Origin: Chitinophagaceae bacterium
Lineage (GTDB): Bacteria; Bacteroidota; Bacteroidia; Chitinophagales; Chitinophagaceae
Assembly (NCBI GenBank): GCA_016713965.1
Contig: JADJOC010000009.1
Span: 1,302,001-1,366,000, forward strand
Direction: 5' to 3'
Length of the DNA: 64,000 nt
Position numbers and translations under genes: made by a program. The number at the start of each line of letters is the position of its first letter. Position 1 is the first letter of the stretch. Of the stretch, positions 1 through 9,028 are shown one piece after another. The notes below the pieces were generated by a model. That model was not told the DNA's origin. It ran no database searches and saw nothing but the letters and a program-made list of their open reading frames with translations.

Positions 1-301
1 CCACAGGCTATGTAAGGGATTATCCTGTCTTTCTGAGTTTTTAATAATATAGAACTTACAAATTTTAATTGATAAAGTAAAAAAACTGTAAATGCCGGAA
101 AAAAATTGTATTATAAGCCACCCTTAAAGGAAGCCATAATTTATTATGCCCATCATATCCTGTAAAATATGAAGGATGAATAAAAACTAAAAATAAAGTA
201 ACAAATAATGGTATAAATAAAGGGTGAAATATATAAGAAATAACATGTGCAAAAAGGCGTACAACTGCTGGGTACCGGTTAATATTAATTTGTTTTTCCA
301 T
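1..301 (-). CDS. Integral membrane protein, N-terminal part (frameshifted, cut by window edge)
   Basis: I do not recognise a defined function. Reading leftward from 301, the protein begins MEKQIN and has a strongly hydrophobic stretch at about residues 16-42 with the motif HPLFIPLFV, typical of a conserved multi-pass membrane protein of Bacteroidota. The frame stops at 65-67, but losing one base in the A7 run near 99-106 explains this: a second frame is open from there to base 1 and reads KTQKDRIIPYIA, a plausible cytoplasmic loop. The rest of the gene lies outside the window. It starts 11 bases upstream of where the CYTH gene ends on the same strand, so the two genes may be co-transcribed. 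Confidence 0.6.
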
Positions 302-312
302 TTATATTTATT

Positions 313-825
313 TTACTCTATAAGCATATCGCTATATGAATCAGCGATAAAATCTTTTTCATCAATGTTGAATAATTTTGCATAATGGGCACATTGGGCT
401 TTTAGTTTTTCCATACCGATCATTTCATCTTTATCTATTGCTTCCACTTCTATAAAAGTACCTAAACTCTTAACTGTATCAAAGTGAAACTTTACATTGT
501 CGATAAAATAAATTTTTCTTTGCTTGTCTACAACAGCTTTTATCCCCAATGTTTTTATTAAAATTTGCTTTAAATTTTTATCAGGCAAATGCTGGTATAG
601 TAATATGGATGATAACTTACTGCCAGCTATATTATTTCTTTCATAATGTATCAGTGCATTTTCAATAGTGCCCTCACGTAGCTTTAATCTTCCTGCCGAA
701 ACATTAAAATAAGTATCAATTTGATGATCTTCTCCAATAAATATGGGTTGTAATGTCAAAAGTATATTTTCTATTTTATGAAGATCAGGTGCCGTAGCTT
801 TAAATTCAAAATTTTTTATTGCCAT
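313..825 (-). CDS. CYTH domain protein (class IV adenylate cyclase / triphosphatase-like)
   Basis: A 170-residue single-domain protein. CYTH enzymes bind triphosphates and divalent metal inside a beta tunnel, acting as triphosphatases or adenylyl cyclases. Visible motifs are the N-terminal acidic/basic strand NFEFKA (residues 5-10, a variant of ExExK), RLKLRE (46-51), YER (61-63), KQRKIYF (101-107) and the acidic strand FIEVEA (124-129), in family order and spacing. The first Glu of ExExK is replaced by Asn/Phe context, so activity is uncertain. Length fits the CyaB-like subgroup. It lies between the membrane protein and the S46 peptidase on the same strand. The substrate cannot be told from sequence. 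Confidence 0.82.
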   Translation of the reverse strand: MAIKNFEFKATAPDLHKIENILLTLQPIFIGEDHQIDTYFNVSAGRLKLREGTIENALIHYERNNIAGSKLSSILLYQHLPDKNLKQILIKTLGIKAVVDKQRKIYFIDNVKFHFDTVKSLGTFIEVEAIDKDEMIGMEKLKAQCAHYAKLFNIDEKDFIADSYSDMLIE

Positions 826-853
826 ATTATAATATGAATATAAGATAAAGAAA

Positions 854-876
854 AACCGTAGTTGTGAGCTACGGTT
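854..876 (-). terminator. Intrinsic terminator after the S46 peptidase gene
   Basis: Arms AACCGTAG (854-861) and CTACGGTT (869-876) form an 8-bp stem with a 7-nt loop. On the minus strand it is followed by a T-rich run (complement of 843-853). It lies 22 bases past the stop of the S46 peptidase gene. Confidence 0.75.
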
Positions 877-897
877 GTTGAAATAATTAAAAACATG

Positions 898-3060
898 TTA
901 TTTTACCAGCTTTAATTCATCTATTATATTTTTTGCCCCACCTAGCTTATCAATACACCATAATACATAGCGAACATCCACACAGATAGTCCTGTTTAAA
1001 TCTTTATCAAAAGCAATTTTATGGCTTAAAGCCTCATAATTACCATCAAAGGCAAGTCCTATTAAATTACCATTAGCATCTATAACAGGGCTGCCGCTAT
1101 TACCACCGGTGATATCATTAGTTGTAATAAAATTAACTACCAGGTCATTTCTTCCTTTATCAATATACTGGCCAAAATCTTTTTTCTTCATTAATTCAAT
1201 TTGTTTGGATGGCAAATCAAATTCATAATCTCCGGCTTTATATTTTTCTATAATACCTTTTCCTGTACATATATAATCGTACTGCACTGCATCTCTTGGT
1301 TTATAGCTTTTTACATTACCGTAGCTTACCCTCATGCTAAAGTTTGCATCAGGGTACATTTTTTTTACCGCATCAGGGTTCATTTCCATAATGCCTTTCA
1401 TGTATGCCTTACCCAATTCATTGTTTTTATCAACAAAAGCAGTGTATAAAGGCGCATATTTTTTATTGTAATTTTTTACAAAAGTGCCAGCAAAAATATA
1501 TGCAGGGTCATTTTGTAAAATACTGGCTTCGGGTTTAGCAGCGAATGCATCCCATTTAGCATCATCTAAAAAAATAGTATTGGTAAAAATATCTTTTGCC
1601 CATTTTTTATAGGTCGCCTCATCATTTAAATCTCCATAAGTTTTACTTAAATTTTCATAAAAATCTTCCGGGTGCTGGTTTTTGTCAATATCAGTGTAAA
1701 ACATCATCCCAACGGCAGCTAATATTTTTTCATCACTGGGTCTGTCTTCAGCATCCAAAAATGCTTTTCTTTTGCTTGTAGCAGCTGCCATTGCCTTTTT
1801 AAACTCTGCGCTTTCAGCTCCTTTATTTATTAGTGCATCTTCCAATGGTATTAAGGTTGCTGCAAATGCAGCAAGCGGTGAACCGACAATACCTTCGTTT
1901 ATGTACTGACGATGTTTGCTATATGGAGTCCAGCTTTCATAATTTTTTGCATATTCAGCAAAAATGTTTCCATAAGCCGGTTTGTTTTTTGCCCATTTAA
2001 TAAACGCTTGTTCATATTGTTGCTTTTGTTCAAAAGTTTTAAATTTCAACAACTGTTTGGTTTCGCCATCAAAAAATTTCCAGTAATTGGCAATACGGGC
2101 ATAATTTTCTGCCAGTTTTAATTTTATTGCGGGGTCTTTTACCATTTGCTCATGCATATATTTCAGGCGCATGTCTCTTAATCCTACTAATGACGGGTTT
2201 TCAATTTCATTTTTTAATTTTACACCAAAGCTCGTTTCATAGCGGTTAGTGCCACCCGGGTAACCATAGATCATGGCATAATCACCATCTTTTATTCCTT
2301 TTATACTTACCGGTAAAAAATGCTTAGGTTTCAATGGTACATTTTCAGTGCTATAAGCTGCTGGTTCGCCATCTTTAGCAGCATAAACCCTGAATATGCT
2401 GAAATCGCCTGTATGGCGGGGCCATTCCCAATTATCCGTATCACCTCCAAACTTTCCTACACTTTCTGGCGGGGTACCTACCAATCGTATATCGTTATAT
2501 GTTTTATATACATACATAATGTATTGGTTGCCTTTAAACATGCTGTAAATTCTTCCACCCAAGCCATTCTCCTTATCTTCTACTTTATCAGTGATCATTT
2601 TAAGTACTTCCGGCAATTTTTTAATTCTATCAGCCCATGCCAATCCTTTCACAGCTTCTTCTACATCTTTGGTAACATCTACTATCTTTTCCAGGAATTG
2701 AACAGTTATTTCGCTTTTAATTTCCTGGTCTTTATTGTAAGCATAAAACCCATCTTTTAAATAATTATGTTCTACTGAGCTTGCATTGGCAATAGCGCCA
2801 TAGCCGCAATGATGATTAGTAAAAATTAATCCCTGGTTACTTACAATTTCACCGGTACAACCCCCGTTAAAAATAATAATTGCATCTTTTAATGATGACT
2901 TATTGATAGAATACAATTGTTCTTTAGTAAGTTTTAATCCTTTTTTTACCATGTCATTATACACCTGTTGCCCTAAAAGCATGGGAAGCCACATACCTTC
3001 ATCAGCGCTGGCCTTTAGTAATGAGATGGATAATACAATTGATACAAAAATTTTCTTCAT
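898..3060 (-). CDS. S46 family dipeptidyl-peptidase (DPP7-type)
   Basis: A periplasmic serine exopeptidase that removes dipeptides from oligopeptides, supporting amino-acid use. The 720-residue length is normal for S46. A signal peptide is visible at residues 1-19 (MKKIF start, then a hydrophobic core). The catalytic triad is visible: His84 in TNHHCGY, Asp219 in RHTGDFSIF and Ser655 in TGGNSGSP. Residue 673, which in this family sets the P1 preference (Gly in DPP7, Arg in DPP11), is Gly within FDGNYEA, so I infer preference for hydrophobic or aliphatic P1 over Asp/Glu. It is monocistronic or first in a leftward unit with its own terminator at 854-876. Confidence 0.93.
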   Translation of the reverse strand: MKKIFVSIVLSISLLKASADEGMWLPMLLGQQVYNDMVKKGLKLTKEQLYSINKSSLKDAIIIFNGGCTGEIVSNQGLIFTNHHCGYGAIANASSVEHNYLKDGFYAYNKDQEIKSEITVQFLEKIVDVTKDVEEAVKGLAWADRIKKLPEVLKMITDKVEDKENGLGGRIYSMFKGNQYIMYVYKTYNDIRLVGTPPESVGKFGGDTDNWEWPRHTGDFSIFRVYAAKDGEPAAYSTENVPLKPKHFLPVSIKGIKDGDYAMIYGYPGGTNRYETSFGVKLKNEIENPSLVGLRDMRLKYMHEQMVKDPAIKLKLAENYARIANYWKFFDGETKQLLKFKTFEQKQQYEQAFIKWAKNKPAYGNIFAEYAKNYESWTPYSKHRQYINEGIVGSPLAAFAATLIPLEDALINKGAESAEFKKAMAAATSKRKAFLDAEDRPSDEKILAAVGMMFYTDIDKNQHPEDFYENLSKTYGDLNDEATYKKWAKDIFTNTIFLDDAKWDAFAAKPEASILQNDPAYIFAGTFVKNYNKKYAPLYTAFVDKNNELGKAYMKGIMEMNPDAVKKMYPDANFSMRVSYGNVKSYKPRDAVQYDYICTGKGIIEKYKAGDYEFDLPSKQIELMKKKDFGQYIDKGRNDLVVNFITTNDITGGNSGSPVIDANGNLIGLAFDGNYEALSHKIAFDKDLNRTICVDVRYVLWCIDKLGGAKNIIDELKLVK

Positions 3061-3204
3061 ATAGCGTAATTTTTATGAATCGCAAACCTACTTAATTTAT
3101 TGATTACTTGTGTTGACAACGAATGAGATTAAAACTTATTTATTTTATCTAATTTAATTAAATAAATACATTGGGACTGTAAACATTTGTACAACTATCA
3201 GCAA

Positions 3205-3312
3205 TTGTTCCGGCTGCTACAGGCTCCGGCCCTCGTTACCCCGGTCCCCACCCTTCGGCCTTTCGTATCCGGCAGCCATTCACCAATTGAATCGCTATTA
3301 AGCTCCTCCTTA
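3205..3312 (+). repeat. GC-rich dispersed intergenic repeat, copy 1
   Basis: The 385-base gap between the S46 gene and the GH3 gene holds a GC-rich block much richer in G+C than its surroundings. Key words are TTGTTCCGGCTGCT (3205 on), CAGGCTCCGG, CCCTTCGG, ATCCGGCAGCC and AATTGAATCGCTATT. The same words in the same order recur in reverse orientation at 52524-52625, and a degenerate copy sits at 17401-17570. I see no convincing gene in this gap. Confidence 0.6.
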
Positions 3313-3413
3313 TTCCAGGTGCTGATAGCAGTACTTAACTTTGTAATACATATATACGGTAAAGTATTTACAACCTTTCATAAAATATTATGTGTTAAAG
3401 CGTCGTAATATTT

Positions 3414-3435
3414 TATATTTGTTATACTAACTTTA
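3414..3435 (+). promoter_or_regulatory. Candidate Bacteroidota -7 boxes for the GH3 gene
   Basis: TATATTTG (3414-3421) matches the TAnnTTTG consensus exactly, and a second near match, TAACTTTA, lies at 3428-3435. The GH3 start codon is at 3446. No clear -33 TTG box at standard spacing was found. Confidence 0.35.
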
Positions 3436-3445
3436 GCATAATGGT

Positions 3446-4970
3446 ATGGCATTTATAGATATTAAACTTCCTGCAAGTATTGCAAGGGCGCTTCATCTGC
3501 CGGTAAGCGATCCTAGGCGTCAGCAAATTCATGTGCTAAAAAAACTGCTCCGTAAAGCAAGATTTACCAGCTTTGGTCAGCGTTACCGTTTTGATGAAAT
3601 ATTGCTAAGCCGTCATCCGGGGAAAAAATTCCAGCAATTAGTGCCTGCATATAATTACAATAAAATATTTACAGAATGGTGGTACAGGGCTAAAGAAGGA
3701 ATAACAGATGTATGCTGGCCCGGTAAAATAAAATATTTTGCTTTAAGCAGCGGTACCAGTGATGCTACCAGCAAATATATACCGATTACAAAAGAATTAA
3801 TACGTAGCAATACCATCACCAGCTTTAAACAATTACTCAGCCTTACCCGGTACGAAAATGTGCCAAAAAGCGCAGTAGGCAAAGGCTGGCTTATTTTAGG
3901 CGGCAGTACACAATTACAAAAGGGCCTACTTATTTTGCCAGGGATTTAAGCGGTATACAGCAAAAAAATATTCCATTTTGGTTTCAGGGACTGGGATTAT
4001 ACAAGCCCGGGAAAAAAATCGCTAAAGAAAAAGACTGGGCAAAAAAATTAGAAGAAGTTGTAGCCAATGCACCCAATTGGGATATTGGTTTTATTGTAGG
4101 GGTACCGGCATGGCTGCAATTGTGCATGGAAAAAATTATTGAAACCTACCAACTCAAAAATATACACGAAGTATGGCCAAACCTGGCCTTTTATGTACAT
4201 GGGGCGTAGCCATGGAGCCCTATAAAAAAGGATTTGAGAAATTATTAGGCAAGCCCATTACTTATATAGAAACTTATTTGGCAAGCGAAGGTTTTTTAGC
4301 TTACCAGAACAGGCAGGATGCCGTAGGCATGCATTTGGCACTCAATAATAATATCTTTTTTGAGTTTGTACCTTTTGATGATAAAAATTTTGATGCTGAA
4401 GGCAATATGGCCGAGAACCCGGAAGCATATATGATACATGAGATTGAAGAAAATAAAGAATATGCTTTATTAATCAGTACCAATGCAGGCACCTGGCGCT
4501 ACGCTATTGGTGATACCGTAAAATTGGTAGATAAAGCACGCAGTGAAATAATAATTACCGGCCGTACCAAACATTTTTTAAGCCTCGTAGGTGAGCACTT
4601 AAGTGTGGATAATATGAATAAAGCTATAGAAATGGTAAGTGAGGAATTGAATATCTCTATCCCGGAATTTACAGTAGCCGGGATGCCACATGGTAGTTTT
4701 TTTGCCCATCACTGGTATGTAGCTACTGATGATGAGGTAGATGCAGCGATATTACGTAACAAGATAGATGATAAAATAAAAGAATTAAACGATGATTATG
4801 AGGTAGAAAGAAAGCATGCATTAAAGGAAGTATTTGTACATGTGCTTTCTGAACAAACCTTTATGAATTTTATGAAGGCAAAAGGAAAAATAGGGGGCCA
4901 GCATAAATTTCCAAGAGTATTAAAAGGAAGTATGTTAGCAGAGTGGCAAAATTTTTTAAAAGGTGGGTGA
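3446..4970 (+). CDS. GH3 family acyl-adenylating protein, copy 1 (two frame breaks)
   Basis: GH3 proteins are ANL-type enzymes that adenylate carboxylic acids and join them to amino acids; the bacterial substrates are unknown. The ATP-binding signature SSGTSDATSKYIP is clear in the N-terminal part, and the C-terminal part has TNAGTWRYAIGDTVK and KGKIGGQHKFPR, typical of the family. The frame breaks twice. One base is missing near 3920 (GGGCC context), where the text should continue as PTYFARDLSG. One G is missing in the GGGG run near 4190, where YVHGGVAMEPY is expected. Reconstructed length is about 508 residues, normal for GH3. A second GH3 gene is at 15871-17375. Confidence 0.85.
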
Positions 4971-4980
4971 TTACTATTTT

Positions 4981-5034
4981 ATTACACGAATTTTGACGAA
5001 TTACACCAATTACTGAGTGTTTTATTCGTGTAAT
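4981..5034. repeat. Intergenic inverted repeat before the LysE gene
   Basis: Arms ATTACACGAAT (4981-4991) and ATTCGTGTAAT (5024-5034) are perfect complements. The left part is itself quasi-repetitive (AATTACACG, AATTTTGACG, AATTACACC). It fills the gap between the GH3 stop and the LysE start and may act as a terminator-like hairpin. Confidence 0.5.
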
Positions 5035-5054
5035 TCGATATAATTTGTGTTATT

Positions 5055-5681
5055 ATGCTTGAAGCAATCTGGAAAGGCGTATTATTAGGATTGCCACTGA
5101 TTATCTCAGTAGGCCCGGTTATTTTTACTGTTATTAAACAAAGTGTTAATCATGGTAAGGATGCAGGATTTAGTTTTGTAGCAGGTGTATGGCTAAGCGA
5201 TATTATGTGGGTAGTATTGGCCAATGGTTTTTTAGAGTTAATACAGCAGTTAAGTAGTGAGTATAAAACGCCCATTGGCGTTGGCGGGAGCCTTTTATTA
5301 TTAGGTATGGGATTGTATAATATTTTTTTTAAAAAAGTACATGTAAAGGAAGACCAGGAAAAAATAAAAATATCATCAGCTACCCATGCCAGGTTGTTCA
5401 GTGCCGGTTTTTTTTTAAATACATTAAATCCTGCTGTAATAGCATTTTGGGCCCTTACAGCACCAGCATTTGCCAGTACGCTTACTGTATACCAGCGTAT
5501 TGTAATGTTTACCATATGCCTGGCGATAAATATATTTGCAGATATTTTAAAAGTAACACTAGCCGGTAAACTAGGTAAAAAATTAAACGATAAAAACGTT
5601 TTAAAAATTAATAAGTTTTCTGGAATTTTGCTAATTGCATTCGGAATTGTTTTATTTACCGGAGTTGTCCTCTCTGCCTAA
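5055..5681 (+). CDS. LysE/RhtB family exporter
   Basis: A 208-residue inner-membrane protein of the LysE superfamily, which exports amino acids or related small molecules. Five to six hydrophobic segments are visible. The N-terminal family signature is present as LPLIISVGPVIFTVIKQS (about residues 14-31), and the mid-protein LNTLNPAVIAFW (about 121-132) matches the conserved re-entrant Asn-Pro motif. Length is normal. It stands between GH3 and paaZ on the same strand, 33 bases before paaZ, so it could be co-transcribed with the phenylacetate-type genes. The substrate cannot be inferred. Confidence 0.87.
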   Translation: MLEAIWKGVLLGLPLIISVGPVIFTVIKQSVNHGKDAGFSFVAGVWLSDIMWVVLANGFLELIQQLSSEYKTPIGVGGSLLLLGMGLYNIFFKKVHVKEDQEKIKISSATHARLFSAGFFLNTLNPAVIAFWALTAPAFASTLTVYQRIVMFTICLAINIFADILKVTLAGKLGKKLNDKNVLKINKFSGILLIAFGIVLFTGVVLSA

Positions 5682-5714
5682 GCCCTAAATTAATTACATA
5701 ATAATGATTGCATA

Positions 5715-7796
5715 ATGATAAAGCTCGAAAATTATATTACAGGTAAATCGATAACAGGTGACGGTGACGGACAATCGCTTTATAATGCGGTAACCGGTGA
5801 TTTGATTGCTACTGCTACAACCAAGGGGCTGGATTTTAAAAGTATATTGGAGTATGGCAGAAATGTAGGTAACCCTGCATTGCGAAAATTAACTTTTTAT
5901 GAAAGGGGAAATATGCTCAAAGCATTGGCGCTACATTTACAAGAGCATCTTAATAAATTTTATGCTTTAAGTTATAAAACCGGTGCAACAAAAGCTGATA
6001 GCTGGGTAGACATTGAGGGAGGTATTGGTAACTTATTTGCCAATGCATCATTGCGAAGAAAATTACCGAATGAAACATTTTGTGTAGATGGCGACAGCCA
6101 TAATCTCAGCAAAGGTTATACTTTTATGGGTACACATATTCTTGTGCCTAAAGATGGTGTTGCCGTTCGTATTAATGCATTTAATTTCCCGGTGTGGGGA
6201 ATGCTGGAAAAAATTGCGGTAAACTTACTATCTGGTGTACCCGCAATTGTGAAACCGGCTTCTGTCAGTTGTTATCTTGCCCAAGCGGTTGTAAAAGAAA
6301 TTATTACATCAGGAATTTTACCCGAAGGATCCTTACAATTGATATGCGGCAGTGCCGGAGATTTATTGGAACATGTTAATTCGCAGGATGTAGTAACATT
6401 CACAGGTTCTGCTTCTACAGGATTGATGCTTAAATCGAATGCCAATATTTTAAAAGAAAATGTTCCATTTAATATGGAAGCAGACAGCCTTAATTGTATT
6501 GTTTTGGGAAATGATGTAACACCAGAAATGCCGGAATGGGAAATTTTTGTAAAAGAGATAAGAAAAGAAATGACACTTAAAGCCGGTCAGCGCTGCACAG
6601 GAATCCGTAGAATATTTGTTCCGGAAAATAAAATAGATGACATACAAAAAGCGTTGATTAAATCTTTGCAGCAAACAATAATTGGTAACCCGCTTAATGA
6701 AAAAGTAAAAATGGGGTCATTGGCAGGGCAATCGCAACGCAGAGAAGTAAAAGAACAGGTGCAAAAATTATTAGCTTCATCACAAATGATTTACGGATCA
6801 CTCGATAGTGTAGACGTGGTAGATGCTGATGCTAATAAAGGCGCATTTATAAGCCCAATTTTATTAATGAATGATAAACCTTTTGCATCAACGGAAGTGC
6901 ATGAAGTAGAAGCTTTTGGGCCTGTAAGTACAATCATGCCTTATAAAAATATGGATGATGCTATTGAATTGAGTAAAAAAGGAAAAGGAAGTTTATGTAC
7001 CTCAATTGTAACTGCTAGTCCTTCAATTGCAAAGCAATATGTTATTCATGCAGCCACACATCACGGCCGTATTTTAGTACTTAATAATGAGTGTGCAAAG
7101 GAAAGTACAGGCCATGGGTCTCCATTACCATTATTAATACATGGTGGCCCGGGTAGGGCGGGTGGTGGCGAAGAAATGGGTGGGTTGCGTGGTATCAAAC
7201 ATTATTTACAAAGAACTGCATTACAAGGATCGCCTACAATGCTTACTGCAATTACAAACGTATATCAGCCACACGCAAAAGGAAATACTAAAACAATTCA
7301 TCCTTTTAAAAAATATTTTGAAGACTTAAATATTGGGGATCAATTGATATCGGATAAAAGAATAATTACCAGTGAGGATATAGACAAATTTGCCGACTTA
7401 AGCGGAGATCATTTTTATGCTCATCTCAAAACAACAGATTTTAGCGGCACGATGTTTACCCATCAGGTAGCACATGGATATTTTATAATGAGCATAGCTG
7501 CAGGACTGTTTGCATTAGGCTATGAAAAAAATCCTGTACAACTTAATTATGGTATAGACGGATTAAGATTTGTAAAACCTGTTTATCCCGGTGCAAAAAT
7601 TTATATTCGATTTACTTGCAAAGAAAAATTAATGCATGATAAAAACCTGCAGCAACAAGCAGATGATTTATTGAATGAGGATCCAGGAATTGACAATGGT
7701 ATAGTAAAATGGTATGTAGAAATTTTAGATAGTACCGATGATCCTGTTGTAGGGCTGGCAACGATATTGACGATGGTAGCTAAGAAAAATGGCTAA
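5715..7796 (+). CDS. paaZ: Bifunctional oxepin-CoA hydrolase / aldehyde dehydrogenase PaaZ
   Basis: PaaZ opens the oxepin-CoA ring and oxidises the semialdehyde in aerobic phenylacetate breakdown. Residues 1 to about 515 form an aldehyde dehydrogenase with general base Glu255 (PFNMEADSLN) and catalytic Cys294 (AGQRCTG). Residues about 530-690 form a MaoC-like hot-dog hydratase with Asp561 and His566 in DLSGDHFYAH. Positions match the known E. coli enzyme closely, and the 693-residue length is full. The reading frame is intact. Its stop codon lies inside the left arm of a 27-bp inverted repeat (7794-7820). Downstream is a crotonase that probably acts in the same pathway, although other paa genes are not in the window. 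Confidence 0.93.
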   Translation: MIKLENYITGKSITGDGDGQSLYNAVTGDLIATATTKGLDFKSILEYGRNVGNPALRKLTFYERGNMLKALALHLQEHLNKFYALSYKTGATKADSWVDIEGGIGNLFANASLRRKLPNETFCVDGDSHNLSKGYTFMGTHILVPKDGVAVRINAFNFPVWGMLEKIAVNLLSGVPAIVKPASVSCYLAQAVVKEIITSGILPEGSLQLICGSAGDLLEHVNSQDVVTFTGSASTGLMLKSNANILKENVPFNMEADSLNCIVLGNDVTPEMPEWEIFVKEIRKEMTLKAGQRCTGIRRIFVPENKIDDIQKALIKSLQQTIIGNPLNEKVKMGSLAGQSQRREVKEQVQKLLASSQMIYGSLDSVDVVDADANKGAFISPILLMNDKPFASTEVHEVEAFGPVSTIMPYKNMDDAIELSKKGKGSLCTSIVTASPSIAKQYVIHAATHHGRILVLNNECAKESTGHGSPLPLLIHGGPGRAGGGEEMGGLRGIKHYLQRTALQGSPTMLTAITNVYQPHAKGNTKTIHPFKKYFEDLNIGDQLISDKRIITSEDIDKFADLSGDHFYAHLKTTDFSGTMFTHQVAHGYFIMSIAAGLFALGYEKNPVQLNYGIDGLRFVKPVYPGAKIYIRFTCKEKLMHDKNLQQQADDLLNEDPGIDNGIVKWYVEILDSTDDPVVGLATILTMVAKKNG

Positions 7797-7820
7797 GAGT
7801 TTAAAAGAGTGAAAAGAGAT
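7794..7820 (+). repeat. Left arm of perfect 27-bp inverted repeat around the GxxExxY gene
   Basis: The 27 bases starting TAAGAGTTTAAAAGAG are the exact reverse complement of 8236-8262. The arm includes the paaZ stop codon. Internally it is quasi-repetitive, with a period of about nine bases (three AAGAG-containing units). Confidence 0.9.
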
Positions 7821-7838
7821 TGAAGAAATTTAATAAGT

Positions 7839-8227
7839 ATGCTAACCGACATCAATCAACTTGCCGGGCTAATTATTGAAATTTGTATTAAGATACATTC
7901 TACAATTGGTCCGGGATGTTATGAAAGAATTTATGAAGAGTTGCTTTTTTATGAAATTTCAAAAAGAGTATTCCGGTTGAACGACAATTGCTCATGCCTA
8001 TTTCATATGAAGGATTGCAATTGGAAGATGCTTATAAATTAGATTTATTAATTGATAGCAGACTTATATTGGAAGTAAAATCTGTAGAAAAATTAGCGGC
8101 CGTTCACTTTAAACAAATAAAATTATATTTAAAGCTTATGAATATTAAAAATGGGTTGTTATTAATTTTTAATGTTGATTTAATGAAAGAAGGTGTCCAT
8201 AGGGTATTTAATAACTCCGGCATATAA
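7839..8227 (+). CDS. GxxExxY family protein (one frame break)
   Basis: A small protein of the GxxExxY family (TIGR04256 type), often present in many paralogues per genome and related in fold to PD-(D/E)XK nucleases; its role is unknown. The first half reads GLIIEICIKIHSTIGPGCYE with the naming motif GPGCYERIYEE. The second half has LDLLIDSRLILEVKSVEKL, where Asp, Glu and Lys sit as in a nuclease core (D..ExK). One base is missing near 7970-7976: the text passes from EISKR to IPVERQLLMPISYEG in another frame. Reconstructed length is about 129 residues. It lies alone between paaZ and a crotonase, bracketed by perfect inverted repeats. Confidence 0.85.
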
Positions 8228-8235
8228 AAATCTTT

Positions 8236-8262
8236 ATCTCTTTTCACTCTTTTAAACTCTTA
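8236..8262 (+). repeat. Right arm of perfect 27-bp inverted repeat around the GxxExxY gene
   Basis: The 27 bases starting ATCTCTTTTCACTC are the exact reverse complement of 7794-7820. The arm ends three bases before the start codon of the crotonase gene at 8266. Confidence 0.9.
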
Positions 8263-8265
8263 GCA

Positions 8266-9028
8266 ATGGAACCTCACGTAAAATCAGAAACCCACCAGGG
8301 CATTACCACTATCGAATTTTTTTCATCCTCAAAGCAACTCGCTTCCCGGGAAAATATTAGAAGAGTTGGCTAAAGAAATTCATTTTGCAGGTACACATGA
8401 TGATACCAAGGTAATTATTTTAAAAAGCGCAGGCGATCGTACATTTTGTGCAGGTGCCAGTTTTGATGAATTAATAGCTATACAAACAGAAGCCGAAGGA
8501 TTAAGTTTTTTTAGCGGCTTTGCCAACGTGATTAATGTAATGCGCAAGTGCCCAAAATTTATCATAGGCAGGATACAGGGTAAATGTATTGGTGGTGGTG
8601 TAGGCATGGCTGCAGCTGTTGACTATGCTATTGCTACAGATAAAGCCGAGATTAAATTAAGTGAGTTGGCAGTGGGTATTGGCCCGTTCGTTGTAGGCCC
8701 GGCAGTGGAAAGAAAAATTGGTACTGCTGCATTTAGCGCTTTATCAATAGATGCCGCTATGTGGCGCAACAGTGAGTGGGCAAAAAAGAAGGGTCTTTTT
8801 GCAGAAGTGCACGAAAGCATAGAGAATATGGATGAATCTATTCAACGCTTGGCAAATACTTTGGCGCACAGTAATCCCTTAGCAATGACAGAGTTAAAAA
8901 AAATATTTTGGCACGGAACAGAGCATTGGGACGAATTGTTAAAACAAAGAGCAGCTATAAGCGGAACATTAGTGTTAAGCGAATACACTAAAAAAGCTAT
9001 TGAAAAATTTAAAGCAAAAATGAATTAA
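8266..9028 (+). CDS. Enoyl-CoA hydratase/isomerase family protein (one frame break)
   Basis: A crotonase-fold enzyme acting on acyl-CoA thioesters, here probably in phenylacetate or fatty-acid oxidation next to paaZ. The start is ATG 8266 (MEPHVK). The T7 run at about 8323-8329 carries one T too many (or lacks two): in the corrected frame the text is IEFFHPQSNSLPGKILEEL. Oxyanion-hole signatures are visible as RTFCAGASFDEL and GKCIGGGVGMAAAVDYAIA, followed by KLSELAVGIGPF where the usual catalytic Glu lies. Reconstructed length is about 254 residues. The exact substrate is uncertain. Confidence 0.85.

Noticed and set aside
4301..4492. Antisense open frame in GH3 copy 1
   Set aside because: Shadow of a conserved coding region on the opposite strand.
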